The notes below the pieces were generated by a model, which had not been told where the DNA came from, searched no databases, and saw only the letters and a program-made list of their open reading frames with translations. From the NCBI GenBank assembly GCA_963717155.1, contig OY970326.1, positions 3,224,001 through 3,288,000 on the forward strand: a DNA stretch of 64,000 nucleotides, given 5' to 3'. Both the position numbers and the translations under genes were made by a program. The stretch's first letter is position 1; each line of letters opens with the position of its first letter. Shown piece after piece: positions 37,313 to 45,128 of this stretch. This stretch comes from G963717155 sp963717155. GTDB taxonomy: Bacteria > Actinomycetota > Thermoleophilia > Gaiellales > JALYLC01.

Positions 37313-38116
37313 ATGCCGCCCTCGGAGAGAAGCGGAAGCACGTCGCGGTCACTCGAGCGCGGCCTCGCGATCCTCTCGTCGTTCAACTCGGACCGTCCGT
37401 TGATCGGGGTCAGCGAGCTCTCCCGCGACCTCGATCTGAGCCGGAGCACGGCACACCGCTACATCGCGACGCTCGCACAGCTCGGGTACCTTCAGCAGGA
37501 TCGCGACTCGAAGCGCTACCGGCTCGGGCCCAAGGTGCTCGACCTCGGCTTCTCCGCGATCAACTCGATGGACGTGCGCGAGATCTCGGCACCGCACCTG
37601 CAGCAGCTGAGCGACGAGACCGGCTACACCGTCAACCTCGCGATCCTCGAGGGGAACGACGTCGTGTACATCGAGCGCTGCCGTTCGGGCCGCCCGGGGC
37701 AACGCGAGATCGATCTCAACCTGCACGTCGGCGCTCGCCTTCCGGCCTACTGCACGGCCATGGGCAAGGCGATCCTCGCGTTCCTGCCCGAAGAGCACCG
37801 CGAGGAGATCATCGCGCGCACCGACTTCGCGCCCCGCGGACCGAACACGTTCACCGACCCCGACGCGTTCCGCGAGGAGCTCGCGCGGATCCGGGCGTCC
37901 GGCGTGGCGCTGAACGACGAGGAGCTCGCCTACGGCCTCCGCTCGATCGCATCTCCGATCCGCGCCCGCACGGGTGAGGTCGTCGCGGCGCTCAACCTGG
38001 CCGTGCACCGCACCATGGCGTCGAAGGAGGAGCTGACGGCGCGCTTCGGCCCCGCGGTCACGCGGACGGCGCGCGACATCTCGTCGCGCATGGGCCATCG
38101 GCAGGCACCCCAGTGA
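37313..38116 (+). CDS. IclR-family transcriptional regulator
   Basis: A 267-residue regulator. The N-terminal winged helix-turn-helix (GVSELSRDLDLSRSTAHRYI, residues about 27-46, then QLGYLQQD and KRYRLGPKVLDLG) is followed by the IclR effector domain with RSGRPGQREIDLNLHVGARL, YCTAMGKAILAFLP and AYGLRSIASPIRA. The family includes PcaR/PobR-type regulators of protocatechuate and hydroxybenzoate catabolism. It is divergent from ligM and the first of four overlapping genes. The palindrome in the shared promoter is its likely binding site, with a second site before the ABC importer. Confidence 0.9.
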   Translation: MPPSERSGSTSRSLERGLAILSSFNSDRPLIGVSELSRDLDLSRSTAHRYIATLAQLGYLQQDRDSKRYRLGPKVLDLGFSAINSMDVREISAPHLQQLSDETGYTVNLAILEGNDVVYIERCRSGRPGQREIDLNLHVGARLPAYCTAMGKAILAFLPEEHREEIIARTDFAPRGPNTFTDPDAFREELARIRASGVALNDEELAYGLRSIASPIRARTGEVVAALNLAVHRTMASKEELTARFGPAVTRTARDISSRMGHRQAPQ

Positions 38117-40107
38117 CGCTCCGCCGCGGCGACGAGGCTCCCGGCCGCGTCCTCTGGACGCCGCCGGCGGACGTTCGCGCGACGACCGAGATCGGTCGCT
38201 ACCTCGCCTGGCTCGAGCGCGAGCGCGGGCTCGCGTTCGCCACGTACGAGGACCTGCAGCGCTGGTCGGTCGCAGACCTGCCCGCGTTCTGGACGTCGAT
38301 CTGGGACTTCTTCGAGGTCAAGGCGCACGCCCCGTACACGACCGCGCTGGCATCCGATGCGATGCCGGGGGCGACCTGGTTCCCGGGCGCGCGCCTCAAC
38401 TTCGCCGAGCACCTGATCGGCACCGACGACCGCGCCGACGAGGTCGCGGTCGTCGCGTACTCCCAGACGCGCGATCGGGTCGAGGTCACCTATGCGGAGC
38501 TGCGCGACCTGGTGGCGCGCGCCCGCGCCGGACTGGAGCGGCTCGGCGTCGGTCCCGGAGACCGCGTGGTCGCCTACATGCCGAACATCCCCGAGACGCT
38601 CGTGGCGTTCGCGGCGACGGCGAGCCTCGGCGCAGTGTTCGCGAGCTGCGCTCCCGAGCTCGGCTCGCGCAGCGTCATCGACCGGCTCGTACAGCTCGAG
38701 CCGACCGTCCTCCTGGCGGTCGGTGGCTACGGCTATCGCGACCGCTCGATCGACCGGCGCGAGGAGGTGGCCGCGATCCGCGCCGCCCTTCCCAGCCTGC
38801 GGCACGTGGTGGACGTCCCCTACGGCGAGCATCAGATTCCCGACGCGCTCTCCTGGGACGAGCTGCTCGCCGAGCCGGCGCCATCTGCGTTCCTGCCGGT
38901 CGCATTCGACCATCCGCTGTTCGTGCTGTTCTCGTCCGGGACGACCGGACGCCCGAAGGCGATCGTGCACGGGCACGGCGGCATCCTGCTCGAGTACCTC
39001 AAGGCGCACTCGTTCAGCTGGGACCTCAAGCCGGGCGGCCGCCTGCTCTGGTACAGCACGACGTCGTGGATGATGTGGAACGCGCTCGTCGCGGCGCTCG
39101 TCGTGCGCTCCTCGATCGTGATGCTCGACGGCGATCCCGCGTGGCCGGACTTCGGCTGGCAGTGGCGGGTCGCGGAGGAGACGCGACCGACGTTCATGGG
39201 CGTGAGCCCGGTGTTCCTGATGGCCTGCCGGAAGGCGGGGATCCAGATCGGTCGGGACCACGATCTCGACTCGATCCGGGTCTTCGGGGTGGCCGGCTCG
39301 CCGCTCCCGGCCGAGGGCTACCGCTTCGTCTACGAGCAGCTCGGGCCTGACGTGCTGCTGATCAACGGCAGCGGCGGGACCGACGTCTGCAGCGGGATCG
39401 TGGGCGGCACGATGTTGCTTCCGGTGTACGAGGGCGAGATCTCGGGGCGCCTCCTCGGCGTTGCCGCCGAGGCCTTCGATCCGAACGGTCGACCGATCGT
39501 GGGCGAGCTGGGCGAGCTCGTGATCACGCGGCCGATGCCGTCGATGCCCGTCGAGCTGTGGGGCGACACCGACGGCTCCCTCTACCACGGCTCGTACTTC
39601 GAGATGTTCCCCGGCATCTGGCGCCAGGGCGACTGGATCCGGTTCTCGGACTGCGGAAGCTGTGAGGTCACCGGCCGCTCGGACGCCACACTCAATCGCG
39701 GCGGCGTTCGCCTCGGGACGAGCGAGTTCTACAACGTCGTGGAGGAGCTGCCGGAGATCACGGACAGCCTCGTCGTCCACCTCGAGGACGACGAGGGCGG
39801 CGCGGGCGAGCTGATCCTGTTCGTGGTGCTCGCCGACGGCGCCGAGCTCGACGACGACCTGCGGGCGAGCATCGGCCGCGGCCTGCGCTCGCAACTCTCG
39901 CCGCGCCACGTGCCCGATGCGATCCAGGCCGTGCGCGCGATCCCTCGCACCCTGACAGGCAAGAAGCTCGAGATGCCCGTCAAACGCATCCTGCGCGGCG
40001 ATCCGGCCGATGTCGTGGCCAGCAGGGAGTCGCTCCTCGACCCGACGGCGCTCGACCTGTTCGTCGCGATCGCGGCGGACACGTCCCGGGAGGGCGGCCG
40101 TGGCTGA
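38113..40107 (+). CDS. Acetoacetyl-CoA synthetase-like acyl-CoA ligase
   Basis: A 664-residue ANL-superfamily enzyme. N-terminal WSVADLPAFWTSIWDFFEVK and GATWFPGARLNFAEHLIG are specific for acetoacetyl-CoA synthetases. The AMP-binding motif is VLFSSGTTGRPKAIVHGHGG, followed by NGSGGTDVCSGIVGG, QGDWIRFSDCGS, and the C-terminal catalytic Lys region TLTGKKLEMPVKRIL. It activates a beta-keto acid with ATP and CoA. The GTG overlaps the iclR stop. Placed beside an amidohydrolase and aromatic genes, it might act on an aromatic beta-keto acid rather than on acetoacetate; this is inference. Confidence 0.85.
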   Translation: MTLRRGDEAPGRVLWTPPADVRATTEIGRYLAWLERERGLAFATYEDLQRWSVADLPAFWTSIWDFFEVKAHAPYTTALASDAMPGATWFPGARLNFAEHLIGTDDRADEVAVVAYSQTRDRVEVTYAELRDLVARARAGLERLGVGPGDRVVAYMPNIPETLVAFAATASLGAVFASCAPELGSRSVIDRLVQLEPTVLLAVGGYGYRDRSIDRREEVAAIRAALPSLRHVVDVPYGEHQIPDALSWDELLAEPAPSAFLPVAFDHPLFVLFSSGTTGRPKAIVHGHGGILLEYLKAHSFSWDLKPGGRLLWYSTTSWMMWNALVAALVVRSSIVMLDGDPAWPDFGWQWRVAEETRPTFMGVSPVFLMACRKAGIQIGRDHDLDSIRVFGVAGSPLPAEGYRFVYEQLGPDVLLINGSGGTDVCSGIVGGTMLLPVYEGEISGRLLGVAAEAFDPNGRPIVGELGELVITRPMPSMPVELWGDTDGSLYHGSYFEMFPGIWRQGDWIRFSDCGSCEVTGRSDATLNRGGVRLGTSEFYNVVEELPEITDSLVVHLEDDEGGAGELILFVVLADGAELDDDLRASIGRGLRSQLSPRHVPDAIQAVRAIPRTLTGKKLEMPVKRILRGDPADVVASRESLLDPTALDLFVAIAADTSREGGRG

Positions 40108-40990
40108 GCGCGAGCGCCTCACCCTCGAGGACGCCGTGGCGATCGACGTGCATGCCCACGTCGAGATGTCCGAGGCCGGCGGCGACTCGCTTCCCGATGA
40201 GCTGCGCGATGCCGCCGTGCGCCACTTCCGCGGCGAGTCTGCACGCCCGACCACCGCGGAGCTCGCGAGCTACTACCGCGCGCGTCGGATCATGGCCGTC
40301 GTGTTCACGGTCGACTCCGAGTCGTTCACCGGACAGACGCGCATCTCGAACGAGGAGATCGCCGAGGCGGCGCGCGCAAACTCCGACGTCCTGATCCCGT
40401 TCGCGAGCATCGACCCGCACAAGGGGCAGCGCGGCGTCGACGAGGCGCGGCGTCTGATCACGGAGCACGGCGTCCGCGGCTTCAAGTTCCACCCGAACGT
40501 GCAGGGGTTCTTCCCCAACGACCGGATGGCCTACCCGCTGTACCAGGTGATCGAGGAGGCCGGCCTTCCGGCGCTCTTCCACACCGGGCACTCGGGCGTC
40601 GGCTCGGGACTCCCGGGCGGCGGGGGCATACGCCTCAAGTACTCGAACCCGATGCACGTCGACGACGTCGCGGTCGACTTCCCCACCCTGAAGATCGTGC
40701 TCGCGCACCCATCGTTCCCGTGGCAGGACGAGGCCATCTCGATCGCGCTGCACAAGCCGCAGGTCTACATCGACCTGTCCGGATGGTCGCCGAAGTACTT
40801 CCCGCCGCAGCTCGTCCACCACGCGAACACGCTCCTGCGCGAGCGCGTCCTCTTCGGCAGCGACTACCCGTTCATCACGCCCGATCGCTGGCTCGCCGAC
40901 TTCGAGACCCTCGATATCAGGCCGGAGGTTCGACCCTTGATCCTGAAGCAGAACGCCATCCGCCTGCTCGGACTGGACGGGCAGCCATGA
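40100..40990 (+). CDS. Amidohydrolase-2 family metal-dependent hydrolase
   Basis: A 296-residue TIM-barrel hydrolase. The first metal motif is AIDVHAHVEM; GFKFHPNVQGFFPNDRMAYP carries a mid-barrel His, LFHTGHSG the next, VLAHPSFPWQ another, and LFGSDYPFITP the final Asp. The family contains ACMSD, resorcylate decarboxylase and the 4-hydroxyphenyl-beta-ketoacyl-CoA hydrolase of coumarate degradation. With a beta-keto-acid CoA ligase just upstream (8-nt overlap), hydrolysis or retro-Claisen cleavage of an aromatic beta-ketoacyl-CoA is an attractive guess. Confidence 0.78.
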   Translation: MAERERLTLEDAVAIDVHAHVEMSEAGGDSLPDELRDAAVRHFRGESARPTTAELASYYRARRIMAVVFTVDSESFTGQTRISNEEIAEAARANSDVLIPFASIDPHKGQRGVDEARRLITEHGVRGFKFHPNVQGFFPNDRMAYPLYQVIEEAGLPALFHTGHSGVGSGLPGGGGIRLKYSNPMHVDDVAVDFPTLKIVLAHPSFPWQDEAISIALHKPQVYIDLSGWSPKYFPPQLVHHANTLLRERVLFGSDYPFITPDRWLADFETLDIRPEVRPLILKQNAIRLLGLDGQP

Positions 40991-42099
40991 GCGACCGCCG
41001 ACCGGTTGTCGTCTATGGCGCGAGCGGCTTCTCGGCCCGGCTGATCATCGAGTTCCTGCGCGAGTACAACGTCCCGTTCGTCGCCGCCGGCCGGAACCGC
41101 GAGAAGATCGAAGAGGTGCTTGCGAACGTCCCGGGCATCGGCACGGCCGACTACGAGATCGTGCAGGTCGAGCACACGGTCGCAGCGCTCTCATCGCTGC
41201 TCGAGGGCGCCACGGTCGTCTGCAACACCGTCGGCCCCTGCATCTACCACGCGTCGACGGTCGCCGAGGCCGCGCTGAACGCGGGCTGCCACTACATCGA
41301 CACCGGCGGCGAGACGCCGTGGGTGCGGCTCGCGCACGAGGAGTGGGGCGCGAGGTTCGCGGAGGCCGGACTGCTGCTCGCACCGGCGACGGCGTACATG
41401 TCTGGGGTCGCCGAGGTGTGCGCGCGGATCGCGATCGAGCAGGCGCCCGGCATCGACTCGCTCGAGATCCTCTCGATGTTCAACGGCTTCCCGACCTACG
41501 GATCGACCCAGACGATCTTCGGCCAGCTGCAGTGGGAGTCGCTCTACCTCGAGCAGAACGAGTACAAGCTCTGGCCGCCGGTGACGACGCTCGAGGTGAC
41601 GATCCCGAGCGCGATCACGACCCAGCTCGCGCTGCCATGGGGCGGCTTCCCGCACCCGGTCTGGTTCAAGGACCATCCGCAGATCGCGAACGTGCGGGCG
41701 TTCGGCGGCCTCCTCGATCGCTCGCTCATGGAGGGCATCGTCGCGGGCCAGCGGAGCTACCAGGAGAACATCAAGGACCTGCCTCCGGACGAGCGCCGGA
41801 GAGTGCTCGCCGAGATCGCCGACTCGATGCAGCCCGGGCTGCCGCCGCGCGAGAACCGCCGCATGCAGCGCACGGTCGACGTCGTCGTCGGTCGCGGCAG
41901 CCTCGACACGATCCGGGTGTTCGCGCACGGCCAGGGCGCATACCTGTCGACGGGCCTGATCCAGGCGTTCGCCGCCCATCACCTCGTGCACCAGCCGCCG
42001 CGCAAGATCGGGTTCGCCTCACCGTGCGAGGCCTTCGGGCATCGAGAGTTACTCGCGGCCCTCGAGGCCTACGGGCTCGTTCGGGTCACGGTCGGCTAG
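40987..42099 (+). CDS. Saccharopine-dehydrogenase-like NAD(P)-binding protein
   Basis: A 370-residue protein beginning with a Rossmann fold, VVVYGASGFSARLIIEFLRE and FVAAGRNREKIEEVL, followed by VVCNTVGPCIYHASTVAEAA and HYIDTGGETPWVR, the pattern of the saccharopine dehydrogenase/trans-acting enoyl reductase superfamily. The C-terminal half has no recognised catalytic motif. It overlaps the amidohydrolase stop (ATGA), so it is the last gene of the iclR operon. It may reduce a keto or enoyl intermediate. The specific reaction is unknown. Confidence 0.75.
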   Translation: MSDRRPVVVYGASGFSARLIIEFLREYNVPFVAAGRNREKIEEVLANVPGIGTADYEIVQVEHTVAALSSLLEGATVVCNTVGPCIYHASTVAEAALNAGCHYIDTGGETPWVRLAHEEWGARFAEAGLLLAPATAYMSGVAEVCARIAIEQAPGIDSLEILSMFNGFPTYGSTQTIFGQLQWESLYLEQNEYKLWPPVTTLEVTIPSAITTQLALPWGGFPHPVWFKDHPQIANVRAFGGLLDRSLMEGIVAGQRSYQENIKDLPPDERRRVLAEIADSMQPGLPPRENRRMQRTVDVVVGRGSLDTIRVFAHGQGAYLSTGLIQAFAAHHLVHQPPRKIGFASPCEAFGHRELLAALEAYGLVRVTVG

Positions 42100-42704
42100 T
42101 CCGACGGCGGGCTGCCGCCGACGGCGCGCCACACCAGCGTCGCGGTGCGCTTCGGCCAGCCGCGAGGCGCCGGATCGCCGGCGAGGGCGCGTGCGTACCA
42201 GGGCCCGGTGCACAGCGTGACCGCGACCGCGAGGTCGGCGTCCGCGTCGATCAGGCCGAGTCGTTGCGCGCGTTCGAAGATGGTCCGGAGGCGGGCACGA
42301 CGCGGTGCAATCACCCGCGCCTGGTAGCGCGCGCGCACATCTGGCTCGACGCTGTCCTGGAGCATCGTCCCGACGAGCGACAGCCGGCCGGGCTGCGAGA
42401 CGCCGCGTTGGAAGTCGCGAAGCTCGCTCACGAGGTCCGCGAAGGGATCCGCGCTCTCGGGTTGCGCGAGCTCCTCGGCGACGGCCGTCACGGCCGCGAC
42501 GCTGAGCTCGGCCTTGCCGGGCCACCTCCGGTAGACAGCTTGCCGGGTCGTCCCGGCCTCCTCCGCCACCGCTGCGACGCTCATCCCCTCGTATCCGTAC
42601 GCCGCGAGTTGACGGGCGGCGACACCGAGCACGCGTGCATCGATGCTCGCGTCGCGGGATCGTCCACGTCCGACGGGAGCTTCAGATCGAGGTAGTTGTT
42701 TCAT
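42096..42704 (-). CDS. TetR-family transcriptional regulator
   Basis: A 202-residue regulator with an N-terminal TetR helix-turn-helix (GYEGMSVAAVAEEAGTTRQA then VYRRWPGKAELSVAAV) and a helical C-terminal ligand domain (TetR_C-type, ending KRTATLVWRAVGG). The stop codon overlaps that of the convergent reductase gene. The start ATG lies inside a 27-bp palindromic region that also serves the divergent small ABM gene, so it likely represses both itself and that gene. Confidence 0.9.
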   Translation of the reverse strand: MKQLPRSEAPVGRGRSRDASIDARVLGVAARQLAAYGYEGMSVAAVAEEAGTTRQAVYRRWPGKAELSVAAVTAVAEELAQPESADPFADLVSELRDFQRGVSQPGRLSLVGTMLQDSVEPDVRARYQARVIAPRRARLRTIFERAQRLGLIDADADLAVAVTLCTGPWYARALAGDPAPRGWPKRTATLVWRAVGGSPPSD

Positions 42705-42729
42705 CAATACAATACTGTAGTGTATTGAT
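42703..42729. promoter_or_regulatory. TetR operator with two overlapping palindromes
   Basis: Arms ATCAATACA and TGTATTGAT flank a 9-nt centre (27 bp). Inside, CAATACTGTAGTGTATTG (42710-42727) is palindromic in a second register. It overlaps the tetR start codon and contains candidate -10 boxes in both directions (TACAAT at 42708-42713 rightwards, TACAGT leftwards). Confidence 0.7.
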
Positions 42730-42767
42730 CGGTCGGGCAATGAGACCCCGTGAAGGAGCGTGCATCG

Positions 42768-43079
42768 ATGGTGCTCGAGTACATTCGCTACACAGTCCCC
42801 GACGAGCGAGCGGCCGAGTTCGAGGAGGCCTACCGGCGTGCCGCCGTCGTGCTCGATGCGGACGCCCACTGCCTGGGATACGACATCTCCAGGGGGATCG
42901 AGGAGCCCGAGCACTTCGTCGTGCGTATCGAGTGGGACTCGCTCGAAGGCCACGAGCAGGGCTTCCGCACGAGCGAGCGCTTCGGCGAGTTCTTCGCTGC
43001 CGTGAAGCCGTTCTTCGCCGAGATCGACGAGATGAAGCACTACTCGATCGGGTTCGGGAGCCCCTCGTCGCGGAGCTGA
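42768..43079 (+). CDS. ABM-domain putative quinol monooxygenase
   Basis: A 103-residue antibiotic-biosynthesis-monooxygenase-fold protein: MVLEYIRYTVPDERAAEFEE, AHCLGYDISRGIEEPEHFVV, RIEWDSLEGHEQGFRTSERF. AAGGAGCG lies 8 nt before the ATG. It is controlled by the divergent TetR operator. Proteins of this kind oxidise hydroquinones or catechols without cofactor, or act as dimeric sensors. Its 3' end overlaps the 3' end of the convergent dehydrogenase by 40 bp. Confidence 0.78.
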   Translation: MVLEYIRYTVPDERAAEFEEAYRRAAVVLDADAHCLGYDISRGIEEPEHFVVRIEWDSLEGHEQGFRTSERFGEFFAAVKPFFAEIDEMKHYSIGFGSPSSRS

Positions 43080-43801
43080 TCGAGCCACGCGGCCGCGGCC
43101 GAAGCAACACGCGGGTCGACGCCGAGCTCCTCCACGTAGGCCGCCGCCGCTCGCATCTCGTCGGCACGACGCGCGGCGTGCAGCCGTGATCCCGAGAGCA
43201 GGCGCTCGAGCAACGGCTCGCCGAGCACGCCCGCGAGGTCCGCATGCACGCGCTCGTCGGCGCCGGCGGCGCGAGCGGCCTCGAGCGCCTCGATCGCTGC
43301 GGCCGCGATCCCCTTCATGAACACGCTGCGCAGCAGCTTCAGCCCGGCTGCATCGCCGGGGCGCGGTCCCACGACATCGACCGGCATGCCGAGCGGCCGG
43401 AACAGCTCGGCGAAGCGCTCGGCCCCCGCTCCGGCGGCGAGCGCCGGCGTCCCGAGGCCGGTCTGCGGGACGATCCCGGTCAACGCGACGTCCGCGAACG
43501 GCACGGGCAGCGCGTCCGCGAGCTCGCGCTTGAGTCTCGGAGATGACGTGTTGAGGTCGGCATAGAGCGTGTCCGGGCCGAGCTCCGCGGCGACGCCGGC
43601 GGCCGCCGCGAGGGCGACTGCCGCGGCGTTGATGCTGAGCACGACATCGGCACCCCTGACCGCCTCGCGATCGCTCGCAGCGTTCACGAGGCCCTCGGGC
43701 CGGCGTACAGGGTCCCACCCGCGAACGGAGCAGCCGGCCGAGACGAGGTCGGCGGCGATCCGGCCGCCCGCCTCCCCGAGGCCGAGCACCGCGACCTGCA
43801 T
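43040..43801 (-). CDS. 6-phosphogluconate-dehydrogenase-like NAD-binding protein with DUF1932 C-terminus
   Basis: A 253-residue dehydrogenase. The beta-hydroxyacid-dehydrogenase Rossmann motif VAVLGLGEAGGRIAADLVSA is followed by ADVVLSINAAAVALAAAAG, DLNTSSPRLKRELADAL and a helical DUF1932-type domain (GLKLLRSVFMKGIAAAAIEA with the conserved Lys). It is the last gene of the ring-cleavage operon, overlapping the aldolase gene by 4 nt. A role in oxidising or reducing a pathway intermediate, for example the hemiacetal that LigC oxidises elsewhere, is possible but unproven. Confidence 0.75.
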   Translation of the reverse strand: MQVAVLGLGEAGGRIAADLVSAGCSVRGWDPVRRPEGLVNAASDREAVRGADVVLSINAAAVALAAAAGVAAELGPDTLYADLNTSSPRLKRELADALPVPFADVALTGIVPQTGLGTPALAAGAGAERFAELFRPLGMPVDVVGPRPGDAAGLKLLRSVFMKGIAAAAIEALEAARAAGADERVHADLAGVLGEPLLERLLSGSRLHAARRADEMRAAAAYVEELGVDPRVASAAAAWLDQLRDEGLPNPIE

Positions 43802-44418
43802 CAGCCCTCGACGATCTCGCGCAGGCCGTTCAGGTCGTAGGAGAGCTCACCCGCCGCGTAGCGCAATCGCATGGCCGCCTCGCGCTCGGCCCGCTCGATG
43901 GCGAAAGGCAGCACCTCGTCGACCCGCTCGACCGGCAGCGCCATCGCCCCGTCGCAGTCCATCACGACGAGATCCCCCGGCCTGATCTCGGCGCTCCCGA
44001 TCACGACCGGCACGTCGAGCTTTCCGATGTCGCCCTTCGTCGCACCCTGTGCGCGCACGTACCGCGTCCAGATCGGCAGCCCCATCGCCGCGAGCTCGTC
44101 GATGTCGCGCGCAGCGCCGTCGACGAGGACGCCCACGACGCCGCGCACTTGCGCCTGCGTCGCCAGCAGCTCGCCGATGAGCGCGACCGGCGCGGGCTCG
44201 AGGCTCGTCAGCACGAGGACGTCGCCGGGGCTCGCATGCGCGACCGCGGCGTGCACCATGCTGTTGTCGCCCGGCGCGCACAGCGCGATCCGTGCGGGTC
44301 CCGCGACGCGGGAGCCGGGCACCAGCTGGGTCAACGGGACGTCGACGACGCCGATCCGGCCGGCCGCCTCGTGCACCGTGGCCACCCCGAGTCGCGCGAA
44401 GGCGTCGTAGTCGATCAC
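43801..44418 (-). CDS. galC: 4-carboxy-4-hydroxy-2-oxoadipate aldolase / oxaloacetate decarboxylase (RraA fold)
   Basis: A 205-residue RraA-fold class II aldolase. GVATVHEAAGRIGVVD, the loop ALCAPGDNSMVHAAVAHASP, catalytic GVLVDGAARDIDELAAMGL (Arg and Asp of the active site) and RPGDLVVMDCDGAMALPVER match LigK/GalC/HMG aldolase. It splits 4-carboxy-4-hydroxy-2-oxoadipate to pyruvate and oxaloacetate with Mg2+. It is immediately downstream of a GalB-like hydratase (GTGA overlap), the enzyme that makes its substrate, which supports the assignment strongly. Confidence 0.85.
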   Translation of the reverse strand: MIDYDAFARLGVATVHEAAGRIGVVDVPLTQLVPGSRVAGPARIALCAPGDNSMVHAAVAHASPGDVLVLTSLEPAPVALIGELLATQAQVRGVVGVLVDGAARDIDELAAMGLPIWTRYVRAQGATKGDIGKLDVPVVIGSAEIRPGDLVVMDCDGAMALPVERVDEVLPFAIERAEREAAMRLRYAAGELSYDLNGLREIVEG

Positions 44419-45128
44419 AGCGCGTCGACCACCACGGGAATCTCGCGCTGGAACGCCTCCGCGTAGCGGATGTCCTTGCGGCCCGAGATCCGTCGGGCGT
44501 GGTTCGCGCGGTGCTCCGCGCGCTCGGAGTAGTACTGCTTGAGATACCCCTGGGCGCCCATCGCCTCCATCGCCACCTGCTTCCTGCTCCAGACAGGCGT
44601 GATGTCGAGGAACGTCGTGGGGATGAAGCCACACAGCTCCGGCTGATGAGGCTCGAAGATCAGGAGCTCGGGCGGCGCGATCGTCTTGAACGCGCTCGCG
44701 ACGCCGGCGCCGCTCGCGAGCTGCCGCGCCTGCACGGTGGCGTCGTGTGCGACCCCGTGGTCGGGGTTGAACGGGTCGATCGACGCGTGGGTGATGATCA
44801 GTCCCGGCTCCAGCTCGCGGATCAGGTCGGTCAGGCGATCGACGGCTGCAGCGTCCATCACGAGCGGGTAGTCGCCGAGGTCGAGGCTCTGGAAGTCCGC
44901 GCCCAGCGCGGCCGCAGCCGTCTGGGCCTCTCCATGGCGGATCTCCTTGACCCGCTCCTCGGTCTGACCGGGCTCCTTCCAGAGCTCGCCCGACTCGCCG
45001 CGCTCGCCGTAGGAGAGCGACACGACGTGGGCCGTTCCGCCCTGCTCGACGACGGTGGCGATCGCACCGGCGGCGCGCCAGACGAAGTCGGCGGAGTGCG
45101 CGCTCACCACCAGAAGCCTCTTAGACAC
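44415..45128 (-). CDS. galB: 4-oxalomesaconate hydratase, GalB/PIG-L-like
   Basis: A 237-residue LmbE/PIG-L-fold zinc enzyme whose motifs match GalB: LLVVSAHSADFVWRAAGAIA (zinc His and Asp), VVSLSYGERGESGELWKEPG, DLGDYPLVMDAAAVDRLTDL, ITHASIDPFNPDHGVAHDAT and IFEPHQPELCGFIPTTFLDI. It hydrates 4-oxalomesaconate to 4-carboxy-4-hydroxy-2-oxoadipate in the gallate/protocatechuate 4,5-cleavage route. Unrelated to the LigJ hydratase. Start GTG 45128 overlaps the upstream gene by 8 nt. Confidence 0.85.
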   Translation of the reverse strand: MSKRLLVVSAHSADFVWRAAGAIATVVEQGGTAHVVSLSYGERGESGELWKEPGQTEERVKEIRHGEAQTAAAALGADFQSLDLGDYPLVMDAAAVDRLTDLIRELEPGLIITHASIDPFNPDHGVAHDATVQARQLASGAGVASAFKTIAPPELLIFEPHQPELCGFIPTTFLDITPVWSRKQVAMEAMGAQGYLKQYYSERAEHRANHARRISGRKDIRYAEAFQREIPVVVDAL

